From NCBI GenBank assembly GCA_913064775.1, contig CAJYAD010000011.1, forward strand, positions 1 through 64,000: a stretch of DNA of 64,000 nt. Direction: 5' to 3'. A program made the translations under genes and the position numbers. How positions within the stretch are numbered: the stretch's first letter is position 1; each line of letters starts with the position of its first letter. Source of the stretch: an uncultured Albidovulum sp. (lineage in GTDB: Bacteria; Pseudomonadota; Alphaproteobacteria; Rhodobacterales; Rhodobacteraceae). The notes under the pieces are model-generated. The model had not been told where the DNA came from, ran no database searches, and saw only the letters and a list, made by a program, of their open reading frames with translations. Shown piece by piece: positions 8,356-18,278 of the stretch.

Positions 8356-9060
8356 TTACAGCGGCCGCAGTGCGCAGGTGCCACGGCGCATGTCGGTCTC
8401 GCGGTAGTAATCCATCACGCCCTTGCGGCGGCCTTCGGGCACCGCCTCCCAGTCGACCCAATCGATGCGGTAATCCAGCACCTCGGCCATCACCTCCATC
8501 GCCTTGAATGAGGGCACGCCCTTCACCGCCACCTTCTGCCCCTCGATCTGGGGCGCAGCGTTCAGCACGTTGTCGGTGCGCTCCTTGACCAGCTGGATCA
8601 TCGGGCCGGGGCGGCGCATGAACTCGCTGTCGACGATCACCAGCTTCGGGCCCAGCTTGCGCAGCGCCTGGAACAGGCGAAAATGGTCCATCAGATGGTA
8701 GAGGATGCCGTAGACCGCCACCACGTCATAGGTGACGCCCTTCCGCGCCTCGCTGTCGATCTCGTCGTACAGATCGTTGCAGCGCAGCTCGACCCGGGCC
8801 CGCAGATCGGCGTCGGGGAAGCTGGGGAAGATATCGATCAGCTCCTGCCGGGCCTCGACGCCCACGACCTGCGCCGCCCCCGCCCCGGCCAGCGCGTAGG
8901 ACCAGCGCCCGTCATGCGCGGCCAGATCCAGCACCCGGGCGCCGCGGATCTCATCCGCGAAGGGCTGCACGATCATCGCCTGGCGGGCGTTCAGCCGCGC
9001 CACCGGCTGGTTGTGGTCCCGGTACGCCTCCATATCGGCGATGAAATCGAAAAAACCCAT
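8356..9060 (-). CDS. Class I SAM-dependent methyltransferase, unknown substrate
   Basis: This 234-residue protein has a Rossmann-type methyltransferase core. Motif I reads VLDLAAHDGRWSYALAGAGA near residue 43, with VVGVEARQELID after it and YDVVAVYGILYHLMD as the motif IV/post-IV region. The DxAxxDG form of motif I is unlike the usual GxGxG. The start at 9060 was chosen for the GGAGGCGAG just upstream. It converges on accC and diverges from aat; neither points to a substrate. Confidence 0.75.
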   Translation of the reverse strand: MGFFDFIADMEAYRDHNQPVARLNARQAMIVQPFADEIRGARVLDLAAHDGRWSYALAGAGAAQVVGVEARQELIDIFPSFPDADLRARVELRCNDLYDEIDSEARKGVTYDVVAVYGILYHLMDHFRLFQALRKLGPKLVIVDSEFMRRPGPMIQLVKERTDNVLNAAPQIEGQKVAVKGVPSFKAMEVMAEVLDYRIDWVDWEAVPEGRRKGVMDYYRETDMRRGTCALRPL

Positions 9061-9168
9061 GTTGCCCTCGCCTCCGCTTTGCGGTCCAATCTGCCCGCTC
9101 GGCGCGGGAAGGCAAAGCCCTAATTCGCGCGGGACGTGCAGGCCAGGACCCGGCGAAGAGGACGCGCA

Positions 9169-9807
9169 ATGCGGGGACTGACCCCGGAGATGTTGTTGAA
9201 TGCCTACGCGATCGGCATCTTCCCGATGGCGCAATCGCGCGATTCCGACGATCTGCAGTGGATCGACCCGCGTCAACGCGGCGTCTTTCCCTTGCAGAAA
9301 TTCCACATCTCACGCTCTCTGAAGCGCAAGATCCTGCTTCGGACTTTCCAAATCACCACAAACACCGATTTTGCCGGCGTGATGGCTGGCTGCGCAGACC
9401 GGCCCGAAACCTGGATCAACCCCGAGATCGAGACCCTGACCCGGGCGCTTCACCGCGCGGGCCATGCGCATTCGCTGGAGGTCTGGGACGGAACCGAGCT
9501 GGTCGGCGGGGTTTACGGCGTGACCCTCGGCGCGGCCTTCTTCGGCGAAAGCATGTTCTCGCGCCGCACCGATGCCTCGAAGATCGCGCTGGCCTATCTG
9601 GTGCACCGGCTGCGCGTCGGCGGCTTCAGCTTGTTCGACACCCAGTTCCTGACCGACCATCTGGCCAGCCTCGGCGCGGTTGAAATCCCCCGCGCCTCCT
9701 ATCGCAAACAACTGGCCGAGGCGCTGCAAAGCCCCGCCGACTTCAACGCGCTGGTGGGGGAACCCGCACCTCAGGACGTGGTGCAGCGCAGCAGCCACAC
9801 ATCGTAG
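9169..9807 (+). CDS. aat: Leucyl/phenylalanyl-tRNA-protein transferase
   Basis: This 212-residue enzyme transfers Leu or Phe from tRNA to proteins with N-terminal Arg or Lys, marking them for ClpS/ClpAP (N-degron pathway). Typical sequence is present: LLNAYAIGIFPMA, WIDPRQRGVFPL, ETWINPEI, GGVYGVTLGAAFFGESMFSR and LFDTQFLTDHLASLGAVEIPR. The ATG at 9169 follows GAAGAGGA. Its 3' end overlaps the converging DUF2155 gene by 37 bases. Confidence 0.95.
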   Translation: MRGLTPEMLLNAYAIGIFPMAQSRDSDDLQWIDPRQRGVFPLQKFHISRSLKRKILLRTFQITTNTDFAGVMAGCADRPETWINPEIETLTRALHRAGHAHSLEVWDGTELVGGVYGVTLGAAFFGESMFSRRTDASKIALAYLVHRLRVGGFSLFDTQFLTDHLASLGAVEIPRASYRKQLAEALQSPADFNALVGEPAPQDVVQRSSHTS

Positions 9808-10562
9808 CGCGGGCTGTCGAGCGGGTCGAGCGCCGGGCTGGAGGCGATCATCCACCCCTGGAAGATCGGCTTCTTCACCAGACTGTCGTGGATGATCAGA
9901 TAGGCGAAAGCGTTCGACGAGGGATCCTCGACCGGGTAGCGGCATTGGGTCAACTTGATGGTCAGCCGCCCCTGGGTCTTCGACTGGCCGTCCATTAGCG
10001 GGATGTCCACCGTCTGGCCCGAGACCTTGTCCAGCCAGCGCACCACGCCCCCCGGGGCCTGGGTGACCTTCACCGTCTCCATCCTCGGGCCGGACTGGAC
10101 CGCGGGGGCGGAATTGTTGGTGACATGGCCGAGACCAGTGCCGTCGGACACGAACCCGCCCTGACCGGAATATTGCGAATTGCCCGCCTGACCCGTGTCC
10201 TGGCCCGTGTCCTGGCCGGTTTGCTGCCCCGCGCCCTGACCCACTGGCTGACCCGAACCCTGCGCACCGCCCTGGGTCGCTTGCCCGCCCGATTCGGCCG
10301 CACTTTGCAGGGCGCGTTCAACGGCCTGGTTGATTGCATTCTGCTCGCCCGAGGCGCCGGTGGACGGCGCCGCCCCGGCCCCTGTCGCCACCCCGGCGTC
10401 CGTACCCGCCGCTTGCGGCACGGTGGATTGGCCCTGCTGGGATTGCGGCATCGCGCCGATCCCCTGATCGCCCGGTTGCGGCCCGCCGTTCTGGAAGCTT
10501 TGCGCCCAAAGCGGCGCCGCGCCTAGCGCAAGCGCGGCGATCAGCGCAAGGCGCGCCCTCAT
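9771..10562 (-). CDS. DUF2155 domain secreted protein
   Basis: This 263-residue protein has a signal peptide (MRARLALIAALALGAAPLWAQ). Residues 22-140 are a long Gly/Gln/Thr-rich low-complexity linker with short GQDTGQ-type repeats. The C-terminal DUF2155 domain (about residues 150-263) runs from VVRWLDKVSGQ through FQGWMIASSPALDPLDSPRYDVWLLRC. Its ATG overlaps the mlaD stop by 4 bases. The family travels with MlaD and the NDUFA12-like protein in alphaproteobacteria, so an envelope role is plausible but unproven. Confidence 0.85.
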   Translation of the reverse strand: MRARLALIAALALGAAPLWAQSFQNGGPQPGDQGIGAMPQSQQGQSTVPQAAGTDAGVATGAGAAPSTGASGEQNAINQAVERALQSAAESGGQATQGGAQGSGQPVGQGAGQQTGQDTGQDTGQAGNSQYSGQGGFVSDGTGLGHVTNNSAPAVQSGPRMETVKVTQAPGGVVRWLDKVSGQTVDIPLMDGQSKTQGRLTIKLTQCRYPVEDPSSNAFAYLIIHDSLVKKPIFQGWMIASSPALDPLDSPRYDVWLLRCTTS

Positions 10563-11059
10563 TTCGTCGCCCCTGACGCCCCTGACGCCCCGCCAGAAGT
10601 GTCGCCGCCCGATTTGTCCCCGCCGACGAATTTCATCAGCAGCGAGATCAGGCTGACGGAACCCTGGGTATCGGTGATCTCGCCCCCGGGTTTGAGATTC
10701 TCCAGCGACCCGCCCGGCACGATCTCGACGTAGGAGCCGCCCAGAAGCCCATCCTGCGAGATCAGGATCGCGCTGTCGGTGGGCAGTTCGATCCCCGGCT
10801 TCATGTGGATCGTGGTATCGGCGAAAAAGGTCTTGGGGTTGAGCTTGACCGAGGTGATCGCGCCCACCTTGACGCCCGCCAGCTTGACGTCGGCGCCCGG
10901 GCTGATCCCCTCGATCGAGCGGAATGAGGCATGCAGGTCATAGCCGCCCGAGCTGGTGTTCGACAGGCCGGTGATCTGCCCGGCATAGACCAGAAAGGCG
11001 ATTGCCACAGCCAGCACGATTCCGCCGACCAGTACTTCGGTAGTGTTTTCGGATGCCAT
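10559..11059 (-). CDS. mlaD: MCE-domain lipid-transport protein MlaD
   Basis: This 166-residue periplasmic MCE protein is anchored by one N-terminal membrane helix (TTEVLVGGIVLAVAIAFLVYAG). The MCE domain spans about residues 38-120 (FRSIEGISPGADVKLAGVKVG, DGLLGGSYVEIVPGG). It belongs to the system that moves phospholipids between the membranes. The other mla genes (ATPase and permease) are not in this window. The tail is a Gly/Ser/Ala-rich repeat. ATG at 11059 chosen. Confidence 0.9.
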   Translation of the reverse strand: MASENTTEVLVGGIVLAVAIAFLVYAGQITGLSNTSSGGYDLHASFRSIEGISPGADVKLAGVKVGAITSVKLNPKTFFADTTIHMKPGIELPTDSAILISQDGLLGGSYVEIVPGGSLENLKPGGEITDTQGSVSLISLLMKFVGGDKSGGDTSGGASGASGATK

Positions 11060-11063
11060 GGTC

Positions 11064-11438
11064 CTATTCCGGCTGCCAGGCCTCGTAATCGCTCCGCAAG
11101 GCCGGTTGCGGCCGACGCAGCGATCCGGGCGGAACATAGGCCAGAGGCGTGCCGGTCAGGTTCTCCTGATGCGGCTTTTCCCAGGGCTTGCGCGCCAGGG
11201 GGGCCTCGGTCGGGGGCTGATCCCAGGTGTGGTGCAGCCAGCCATGCCAATCGGGGGGAACCCGGCTGGCCTCGGCCTCGCCGTTGTAGATCACCCAGCG
11301 GCGCTTGCCGTCGGCGGTCTGGTAGAAGACATTGCCCTCGCCATCCTCGCCGACCTTCTGGCCCTTGCGCCAGGTGAAAAGCTGGGTGCCCATCGTCTGG
11401 CTGTTCCACCAGGTCACGAGCCGCTTGAGGAAGTCCAT
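11064..11438 (-). CDS. NDUFA12/B17.2-like complex I accessory subunit
   Basis: This 124-residue protein belongs to the NDUFA12 (B17.2) family, a supernumerary complex I subunit shared by alphaproteobacteria and mitochondria. Recognisable stretches are [45 protein letters not shown] and [10 protein letters not shown] near the end. The ATG at 11438 has GGAGGC at good spacing; an ATG at 11444 abuts that site. It is 4 bases upstream of mlaD, in the same transcriptional direction. Confidence 0.92.
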   Translation of the reverse strand: MDFLKRLVTWWNSQTMGTQLFTWRKGQKVGEDGEGNVFYQTADGKRRWVIYNGEAEASRVPPDWHGWLHHTWDQPPTEAPLARKPWEKPHQENLTGTPLAYVPPGSLRRPQPALRSDYEAWQPE

Positions 11439-11769
11439 CGCCATGCCTCCGGGGACGTTTCCCCCCATATGGACCAAGCGCGCGCAGAGGTCCAGAGGAA
11501 CGGCCCGCCTGCGCGGGGTTTCGCGACAGGCTGAAGGGGACGTGAGCCGGGGTGAGGCCGGCACCCGTCGCGTGGCATGCGCCGCAGGCGGCGGGGACGC
11601 TGCCCCCTGCACCCCCGGCATTTTTCGAGAACAATGAAAGAGAGGAAGGCAAACCGGCCGCCCAGCCCCCTCCTCTTTTTATCTCTTTCATCTTGGAGGA
11701 AATACTCCGGGGGTTTGGGGGCAGAGCCCCCATCGCACCAATCAGATTGCGCGCCCCCGCGCGCGCCGT
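11439..11769. other. Gene-free gap carrying a dispersed hairpin element
   Basis: I see no credible gene in these 331 bases. The first part is the upstream region of the NDUFA12-like gene. Positions 11629-11731 hold copy A of an intergenic element described separately. Confidence 0.6.
11629..11731. repeat. Dispersed intergenic hairpin element, copy A
   Basis: The element contains the outer inverted repeat ATGAAAGAGA (11634-11643) / TCTCTTTCAT (11682-11691), then an ATACTCC-GGGGG segment, and ends in the small hairpin GGGGGC-AGA-GCCCCC (11717-11731). Related copies lie near 34.7 kb and 48.8 kb, all between genes. Confidence 0.65.
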
Positions 11770-13218
11770 CTATTCCGCCGCGACCGGGATCGGCGGGGTC
11801 ACCTCGTCGGGCATCGGGCAGCTGTAGGGCTGATCCGCAAGGAAAGCGGCATGGTCCGCTTTCGCCGCGCGCAGGCGGTCGGGGTTCTCGATCAGATCGC
11901 GCGCTGTCGCGGCCATCACCTTGGCGGCATGGATGAGCCCCTTGTGGGCGGCCGGGCTCTTGCCCTGGGCGGTCATCTGCCAGGTGTGCAGCGGCGTGCC
12001 CAGCGCGCAGGTCGCCACCCGCGCCTGCACCGTCGGTACCGCCCAGCTGACGTCCCCCACGTCGGTTGAGCCCTCGCCGCCCTGGTGCGGGCGCTCCAGC
12101 GGCGCCACGAAATCGCTCAGCGCCAGGTCCATCCGCGGCTTCATCGCAACCTTGCGGAAGCTGGACGCGATGTGTTCGGGCGTCAGCGTGGCGCGGATCG
12201 CTTCGGCATAGGCATGGTCCTCGGCATCGAAAGCCGGCGGACCGAGGCGGTCAAAGGCCGCCTGCATCGTTTCCGACAAAACCCGGTTGCCGATCAGGTT
12301 CGACACGCCCGACACCACCCGCCGCTCGACCCGGGTCTCGGTCATCAGCGCGGCGCCTTCGGCGATCTTGTCGACCCGGGCGATCAGCTCGCGCAGGCCG
12401 GCCAGATCGCGGGCGCGCACCAGCTGGCGCACCGTCGCCTTCGCCTGCACCACGTTCGGCGCGATCCCGCCCGCGTCCAGATAGGCGTAATGGATGCGCG
12501 CATCGTCGGGCATGTGCTCGCGCATATAGTTGACGCCGATGTTCATCAGTTCGACCGCATCGAGGCCCGAACGCCCCAGTTCCGGCGCCCCCGCCGCATG
12601 GGCCGCGCGGCCATGGAAGGTATAGTCGATCCGGCTGTTGGCCAGCGACACCGCATCGTCCACCGCATTGACCGAGGACGGATGCCAGGTGATCGCCGCG
12701 TCCACATCGTCGAAGGCGCCGGCGCGGACCATGAAGGTCTTGGCCGCGCCGCCCTCTTCCGCCGGGCAGCCGTAATAGCGCACCCTTGCCTTGATGCCCG
12801 CCTCGGCCAGGTAGTCGCGCAGCGCCACCGCCGCCAGCATCGCCGCCGCGCCGAAAAGGTTGTGGCCGCAGCCATGCCCCGGCCCCACCTTGCCGCCCAC
12901 GGGCTGAGGAACCGCAAGGCCCGCCTCCTGCCCCAGTTCGGGCAGCGCGTCGTATTCGCCCAGAATCGCGATCACCGGGCCGCCGTCGGGGCCACCGTCG
13001 GGGCCTTCATCGCCCGCCTCGCCGATCATCGCCGTGGGAATGCCCGCGATTCCCTCGGTGACGCGAAAGCCCGAGGCCCGCAGCATCCTGGCGTGTTCGG
13101 CGGCCGAGGCGGTTTCCGTATAGGCGATCTCGGGGGTGTCGAAGACCCGGTCGGACAACGCCACGAAAGCCTGGCCGTAGCCGTCGACGATATCCCAGAT
13201 CCGGTCGCTGTTGTGCAT
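11770..13218 (-). CDS. AbgB-like M20-family amidohydrolase
   Basis: This 482-residue M20 metallopeptidase-fold protein resembles E. coli AbgB (p-aminobenzoyl-glutamate hydrolase subunit B, about 481 residues) along its length. Shared stretches include ILGEYDALPELGQEAG, GHGCGHNLFGAAA (metal-ligand region), YYGCPAEEGGAAKTFMV and STDVGDVSWAVPTVQ, with ALGTPLHTWQ close behind. No abgA or abgT partner is adjacent, so the substrate may be another N-acyl or aminobenzoyl amino acid. ATG at 13218 chosen. Confidence 0.85.
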   Translation of the reverse strand: MHNSDRIWDIVDGYGQAFVALSDRVFDTPEIAYTETASAAEHARMLRASGFRVTEGIAGIPTAMIGEAGDEGPDGGPDGGPVIAILGEYDALPELGQEAGLAVPQPVGGKVGPGHGCGHNLFGAAAMLAAVALRDYLAEAGIKARVRYYGCPAEEGGAAKTFMVRAGAFDDVDAAITWHPSSVNAVDDAVSLANSRIDYTFHGRAAHAAGAPELGRSGLDAVELMNIGVNYMREHMPDDARIHYAYLDAGGIAPNVVQAKATVRQLVRARDLAGLRELIARVDKIAEGAALMTETRVERRVVSGVSNLIGNRVLSETMQAAFDRLGPPAFDAEDHAYAEAIRATLTPEHIASSFRKVAMKPRMDLALSDFVAPLERPHQGGEGSTDVGDVSWAVPTVQARVATCALGTPLHTWQMTAQGKSPAAHKGLIHAAKVMAATARDLIENPDRLRAAKADHAAFLADQPYSCPMPDEVTPPIPVAAE

Positions 13219-13344
13219 TGCCTGTCTCCTTGCCGAGCCGCATCCAGACGCTAGGCCCGCCGCGATGGCGCGGCAACGTCCCCCGCGGCGGGTTTCCGCA
13301 CGATCACAGGCTCGTGATGAGACCATTCCGGTCCTCTCACGCAT

Positions 13345-13362
13345 CCGTCACATAACTGTTGC
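13345..13362 (+). promoter_or_regulatory. Probable Pho box upstream of pstS
   Basis: CCGTCAC-ATAA-CTGTTGC resembles the PhoB box (two CTGTCAT-like 7-mers 11 bases apart). It lies about 80-100 bases before pstS, which suggests induction by phosphate limitation through PhoB. Confidence 0.65.
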
Positions 13363-13443
13363 ACGTCACGCCTATTTGAGGGGCACTTCATCGCCCGGCT
13401 ACTGCGGCCGGGCCAACCAACGTCCCTGACCAGGAGACTGACA

Positions 13444-14499
13444 GTGAGCTTCATCAAAACCGTCGTGGCCGGCACCGCGGCCGCCGCCCTCAGCCTCGGC
13501 CTCGCTGCCGCCGCCCAGGCTTCCGACATCTCGGGCGCCGGCTCGAGCTTCATCTTCCCGGTGTTCGCCAAGTGGGGCGTCGCCTACAAGAAAGCCACCG
13601 GCAAGAACCTGAACTACCAGTCGATCGGTTCGGGCGGCGGCATCAAGCAGGTGACCGCCAAGACCGTGACCTTCGGCGCCTCGGACAAGCCGCTGAGCGA
13701 CGAATACCTGGAAAAGCACGGCATGGTGCAGTTCCCGATGATCCAGGGCGGCATCGTGATGATGTACAACGTCAAGGGCATCAAGCCGGGCCAGCTGGTT
13801 CTCGACGGCAAGACCGTCGAAGCGATCTACATGGGCAAGATCACCAAGTGGGACGCCCCCGAGATCCAGGCGCTGAACAAGGACGTCAAACTGCCGGACC
13901 AGCCGATCGTCGTGATCCACCGTTCGGACGGGTCGGGCACCACCTTCAACTTCACCAACTACCTGTCGAAGGTCTCGAAGAACTGGTCTGATCAGGTCGG
14001 TTCGGACACCGCCGTGGAATGGCCGGTCGGCCTGGGCGCGAAGGGTTCGGAAGGCGTGGCCAACATGGTCAAGCAGACCGCCGGCGCCATCGGCTACAAC
14101 GAATATGCCTATGTGATCCAGAACAAGATGGGCTATTCGAAGATGATCAACAAGGACGGCAAGATCGTTTCGCCGTCGCTGGAGAGCTTCGCCTCGGCCG
14201 CCGCCAACGCGGACTGGAAAGACGCGCATAACTTCCGCGTCATCATCACCGACCAGCCCGGCGCCGACAGCTGGCCGATCGCCGCTTCGACCTGGGTGAT
14301 CATCCACAAGGAGCCGAAGAACCCGGAAGCCGCGAAAGCCGCGCTGCAGTTCTTCGCCTGGGCCTACAAGAACGGCAAGCCGGAAGCCAAGTCGCTCGAC
14401 TATGTCGCGATCCCCGACAATGTCGTGAAGCTGATCGAAACCTCCTGGTCGAAAATCCAGCACAATGGCAAGCCGGTCTACGCCCCGATGATGCACTAA
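13444..14499 (+). CDS. pstS: Phosphate ABC transporter substrate-binding protein
   Basis: This 351-residue periplasmic phosphate receptor has a signal peptide (cleavage near AAAAQA-S, residue 26). Binding-site sequences are typical: [35 protein letters not shown] and [19 protein letters not shown]. It starts at GTG behind AGGAG. It is the first gene of pstSCAB and lies downstream of a Pho box. A hairpin follows it, probably setting higher expression of the receptor than of the membrane genes. Confidence 0.96.
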   Translation: MSFIKTVVAGTAAAALSLGLAAAAQASDISGAGSSFIFPVFAKWGVAYKKATGKNLNYQSIGSGGGIKQVTAKTVTFGASDKPLSDEYLEKHGMVQFPMIQGGIVMMYNVKGIKPGQLVLDGKTVEAIYMGKITKWDAPEIQALNKDVKLPDQPIVVIHRSDGSGTTFNFTNYLSKVSKNWSDQVGSDTAVEWPVGLGAKGSEGVANMVKQTAGAIGYNEYAYVIQNKMGYSKMINKDGKIVSPSLESFASAAANADWKDAHNFRVIITDQPGADSWPIAASTWVIIHKEPKNPEAAKAALQFFAWAYKNGKPEAKSLDYVAIPDNVVKLIETSWSKIQHNGKPVYAPMMH

Positions 14500-14524
14500 G
14501 CCCTTCCATCGGGTAACCTAAGCG

Positions 14525-14550
14525 AACGGGCGGGGACATTCCCGCCCGTT
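14525..14550 (+). terminator. Intercistronic hairpin between pstS and pstC
   Basis: AACGGGCGGG (14525) pairs with CCCGCCCGTT (14541-14550) around a 6-base loop, followed by TGGCTGTTT. It is likely an attenuator or mRNA stabiliser that gives excess PstS over the permease. Confidence 0.65.
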
Positions 14551-14586
14551 TGGCTGTTTGAAAAGACGGGAAAGGGGGCGCCAGAC

Positions 14587-15555
14587 ATGGCGACGACGGA
14601 CATCGGAGTGGCTGAACAGGCCTCACGCAGGCAAACCCGCCGGCTGAAACGGCAAGACCGGGCCTTCTACTGGCTTGCCTGGGGGTCCGCCGCGCTGGTC
14701 GTCGCGCTTCTTCTGGGGATTCTGCTGTCGCTGCTGTGGGAATCGCTGCCCTCGATCAGCACCTTCGGCCTGCCGTTCCTGTGGCACGAACGCTGGAGCC
14801 CGGCGAAGCATATCTTCGGCGCCGCCGCCCCGATCTACGGCACGCTGATGACCTCGCTCATCGCCATGGTGATCGCGGTGCCCACCAGTTTCGGCATCGC
14901 GATGTTCCTGACCGAGATCTGCCCCAAGCCGCTGCGCCGCCCGATCGGAACCGCGATCGAGCTGCTGGCCGGCATCCCGTCGATCATCTACGGCCTGTGG
15001 GGCTTTTTCGTGCTGGCACCGATCATGCAGCACCATGTCCAGCCCTTCCTGCTCAACACCTTCGGCGATCTGCCGGTGATCGGCTTCCTGTTCTCGGGCG
15101 CGCCCTACGGCATCGGCATGCTGACCGCCGGGCTGGTGCTGTCGATCATGATCCTGCCGTTCATCACCTCGGTCACCCGCGACGTGTTCGAGACCGTGCC
15201 GGTGATGCTGCGTGAAAGCGCCTATGGCATGGGCATGACCACCTGGGAGGTCGTGCGCCGAATCATCATCCCCTACACCCGGCTTGGCCTGGTGGGCGGG
15301 GTGATGCTGGGCCTCGGCCGGGCCCTGGGCGAGACCATGGCGGTGACCTTCGTGATCGGCAACTCGCACCGCATCGCCGCCTCGCTGCTGGCGCCGGGCA
15401 CCACGATCTCGGCCTCCATCGCCAATGAATTCGCCGAAGCCGACGGCAAGCTTTACACCTCGGCGCTGGTTGAGCTGGGTCTGATCCTCTTCGTCATCAG
15501 CTTCACCGTGCTCGCCCTTGCCAAGTGGCTGATCGGCCGCACTGAATCCTATTGA
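14587..15555 (+). CDS. pstC: Phosphate ABC transporter permease PstC
   Basis: This 322-residue inner-membrane permease has about six transmembrane helices. The coupling loop reads [21 protein letters not shown] near residue 213, and other family stretches are [19 protein letters not shown] and [17 protein letters not shown]. It forms the channel with PstA. The gene sits in pstSCAB, 8 bases before the pstA ATG. Confidence 0.95.
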   Translation: MATTDIGVAEQASRRQTRRLKRQDRAFYWLAWGSAALVVALLLGILLSLLWESLPSISTFGLPFLWHERWSPAKHIFGAAAPIYGTLMTSLIAMVIAVPTSFGIAMFLTEICPKPLRRPIGTAIELLAGIPSIIYGLWGFFVLAPIMQHHVQPFLLNTFGDLPVIGFLFSGAPYGIGMLTAGLVLSIMILPFITSVTRDVFETVPVMLRESAYGMGMTTWEVVRRIIIPYTRLGLVGGVMLGLGRALGETMAVTFVIGNSHRIAASLLAPGTTISASIANEFAEADGKLYTSALVELGLILFVISFTVLALAKWLIGRTESY

Positions 15556-15563
15556 GGCCCCGC

Positions 15564-16409
15564 ATGACCGCGCACAATCCCATCACCCGACGCCGTTATC
15601 GCCGCAACCGGATCGCGATGGTCTTCTCGATCATCGCCACCGGCATGGGCCTGTTGATCCTGGCCGCAATCCTGGGAGAGCTGCTTTGGCAGGGCGTCGG
15701 CGGGCTGAACATGAAGGTCTTCACCGAAGTCACGCCGCCGCCGGGGGCCGACGGCGGCCTCAGCAATGCGATCTACGGCTCCATCATGCTGACGCTGGTG
15801 GGCATCGCCATCGCCGCGCCGATCGGCCTGCTGGCCGGCACCTATCTGTCGGAATACGCCCGCGGATCGAAGATCGGCGAGGCCGCGAAATTCATCAACG
15901 ACGTGCTGCTGTCGGCGCCCTCGATCATCGTCGGCCTGTTCATCAACGCGATTCTCGTGGTGCCCTTCGGCACCTTCTCGGCCTGGTCGGGGGCGGTGGC
16001 GCTGGCGGTGATCGCGCTGCCGGTGATCAACCGCACCACCCAGGACATGCTGGCGCTGGTGCCCAACACCCTGCGCGAGGCCGCCGCCGCCCTGGGCGCG
16101 CCGCGCTGGAAGGTTCTTGTCTTCATCGTCTGGCGCGCCGCCAAAAGCGGCATCCTGACCGGGATGCTCCTGGCCGTCGCCCGGATCTCGGGCGAGACCG
16201 CGCCGCTGCTGTTCACCTCATTCGGCAACCAGTTCTGGTCGACCAACATGAGCCAGCCGATGGCCAACCTGCCGGTGGTCATCTACCAGTTTGCGATGAG
16301 CCCCTACAGCGAATGGCAGCGCCTCGCCTGGGTCGGCGCGCTGCTGATCACCGCCGCGATCCTGTTCCTCAACATCCTTGCGCGCACCCTTGCCGCGCGC
16401 AGCCGCTGA
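15564..16409 (+). CDS. pstA: Phosphate ABC transporter permease PstA
   Basis: This 281-residue permease partners PstC. Family sequence includes [25 protein letters not shown], the coupling loop [15 protein letters not shown] near residue 168, and [21 protein letters not shown]. The ATG at 15564 is preceded by GAGG; a TTG at 15552 overlapping the pstC stop is a weaker alternative. Confidence 0.94.
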   Translation: MTAHNPITRRRYRRNRIAMVFSIIATGMGLLILAAILGELLWQGVGGLNMKVFTEVTPPPGADGGLSNAIYGSIMLTLVGIAIAAPIGLLAGTYLSEYARGSKIGEAAKFINDVLLSAPSIIVGLFINAILVVPFGTFSAWSGAVALAVIALPVINRTTQDMLALVPNTLREAAAALGAPRWKVLVFIVWRAAKSGILTGMLLAVARISGETAPLLFTSFGNQFWSTNMSQPMANLPVVIYQFAMSPYSEWQRLAWVGALLITAAILFLNILARTLAARSR

Positions 16410-16419
16410 AGGTAGGCCT

Positions 16420-17265
16420 ATGGACGACCAGATCATGACACAAACCGCCGATCATATCGCCACCGATTCCGTCGCCGCGCTGAAGGCCCGGCGCTCGGTC
16501 GAGGATCATCCCGTGAAGCTGGAGGTCAAGAACCTCAACTTCTTCTACGCCAACGGCCATCAGGCGCTGACCGACATCAACCTGTCGCTGCGCGAGAAGG
16601 CCGTGACCGCCTTCATCGGCCCCTCGGGCTGCGGCAAGTCCACGCTTCTGCGCACGCTGAACCGGATGTACGACCTTTACCCCGGCCAGCGCGCCGAGGG
16701 CGAGGTCCTGCTGGACGGGCGCAACACCCTGTCGCCGAAAGAGGATCTGAACGTCCTGCGCGCCAAGGTGGGGATGGTGTTCCAAAAGCCCACCCCCTTC
16801 CCGATGTCGATCCACGAGAACATCGCCTTCGGCATCCGCCTCTATGAGAAGCTGTCCAAGGCCGAGATGACCAACCGGGTCGAGGCGGCGCTGCGCGAGG
16901 CGGCGCTGTGGGACGAGGTGAAGGACAAGCTGCATCAATCGGGCCTCGGCCTCTCGGGCGGGCAGCAGCAGCGGCTGTGCATCGCGCGGGCGGTGGCGGT
17001 GAAGCCCGAGGTGCTGTTGATGGACGAACCGGCCTCGGCGCTTGATCCGATCTCGACCGCGAAGATCGAGGATCTGATCACCCGGCTGGCCGACGATTAC
17101 TGCATCGCGATCGTCACCCACAACATGCAGCAGGCGGCGCGGACCTCGGATTACACGGCGTTCATGTATCTCGGCGAGATCGTCGAATTCGACCGCACCG
17201 AGCAGATCTTCACCGCACCGAAGAACCAAAAGACCAACGATTACGTCACCGGCCGCTTCGGGTAA
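16420..17265 (+). CDS. pstB: Phosphate ABC transporter ATP-binding protein
   Basis: This 281-residue ATPase energises phosphate import. Walker A is GPSGCGKST near residue 67, the signature is LSGGQQQR near residue 180, and Walker B is [13 protein letters not shown]. The C-terminus [19 protein letters not shown] is PstB-typical. It is the last gene of the operon: the expected phoU and phoB do not follow, and the next gene is on the other strand. Confidence 0.96.
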   Translation: MDDQIMTQTADHIATDSVAALKARRSVEDHPVKLEVKNLNFFYANGHQALTDINLSLREKAVTAFIGPSGCGKSTLLRTLNRMYDLYPGQRAEGEVLLDGRNTLSPKEDLNVLRAKVGMVFQKPTPFPMSIHENIAFGIRLYEKLSKAEMTNRVEAALREAALWDEVKDKLHQSGLGLSGGQQQRLCIARAVAVKPEVLLMDEPASALDPISTAKIEDLITRLADDYCIAIVTHNMQQAARTSDYTAFMYLGEIVEFDRTEQIFTAPKNQKTNDYVTGRFG

Positions 17266-17294
17266 GGCCCCCTCGGGCGGCGCGGGGCTGCCGC

Positions 17295-18278
17295 TTATCC
17301 CCGCCCGAAAAGCCCCGCCAGCGCCCGGCCGACCAGCGCCGAGACCAGCGGCCGCTTGCGCGCGCGAAACGGCAGCGGACGGCAGACCTCCATCGCGGCG
17401 ACGCCCACCCGCGCGGTCAGCGCGCCGTTGACCATGCCCTCGCCGAAGCGCTGCGACACCTTGGCCAGCAGCGTCCCCCCGGCGACCGAATGCACCAGAT
17501 CGTCACCCACCGCGACCGCACCCGTCGCCGCCAGATGCGCCAGAACCGAGCGCGTCAGCCGCCACGACCCCAGCGCGCCGGACCGCCCGCCGTAGATTTC
17601 CGCGATGCGGCGGATCATCCGCAGGTTGGCGGCCAGCGCCGTCGCCACATCGGCCAGCGCCAGCGGCACCAGCGCGGTCACCGTCGCGACCTGCCGCGCC
17701 GCGCCCTCGACCTCGCGCAGCGCTAGCGCGTCGAGCGGCGCCAGCAGCGTATCCTCGGCCAGCGCCATCAACCCATCGGCATCGAAACTGTCGTCATGGC
17801 GCGCCGCCAGCCGTTCGCGCCCCGGCGCGGTTTCAGGCCGGTGGGCGTAGAGCGATTGCAACCGCGCCACCACCCGGCGCGCCCCCGTCAGATCGGCCGC
17901 CACGATCGCCGCCTCGGCGTCTCGGTGGATCGTGTCGACCCGCTTGAGGCGCGCGAAGGCCGCCAGCTCGCGCAGCGCGATGATCGCCACGACCAGTACG
18001 AAAGCCCCGATCAGCACCGCCGCCAGCCAGCCCAGCAGCGGATAGCGCGCCATCAGATCCGCCACGAAGGTCCAGGCCGCGACCGAGATCGCAAAGCTGA
18101 GGATCGCCCCCAGAAGCCCCCAGAATAGCCGCCCCAGCCACGACGGCCGGCGCGCGGCAAAGGCGGCGGCCCCCTGCATCGCGCGGCCCTCGGGCAGGTC
18201 GGGTTCAGGCACCGGCGGCGCGGTCGAGGGGTCGGCGGTCTCGTCCAACTCCATGATCAGGGGCTTGCGCGGGTTCAT
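17295..18278 (-). CDS. YcjF/TIGR01620-type DUF697 membrane protein
   Basis: This 327-residue membrane protein has two strong transmembrane helices (about residues 45-67 and 77-98, [21 protein letters not shown] and [22 protein letters not shown]). The C-terminal DUF697-like region has a third hydrophobic segment around [29 protein letters not shown]. Its ATG overlaps the stop of the YcjX-like gene by 4 bases, the conserved ycjX-ycjF arrangement. The molecular role is unknown; in enterobacteria the pair is stress-associated. Confidence 0.85.
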   Translation of the reverse strand: MNPRKPLIMELDETADPSTAPPVPEPDLPEGRAMQGAAAFAARRPSWLGRLFWGLLGAILSFAISVAAWTFVADLMARYPLLGWLAAVLIGAFVLVVAIIALRELAAFARLKRVDTIHRDAEAAIVAADLTGARRVVARLQSLYAHRPETAPGRERLAARHDDSFDADGLMALAEDTLLAPLDALALREVEGAARQVATVTALVPLALADVATALAANLRMIRRIAEIYGGRSGALGSWRLTRSVLAHLAATGAVAVGDDLVHSVAGGTLLAKVSQRFGEGMVNGALTARVGVAAMEVCRPLPFRARKRPLVSALVGRALAGLFGRG

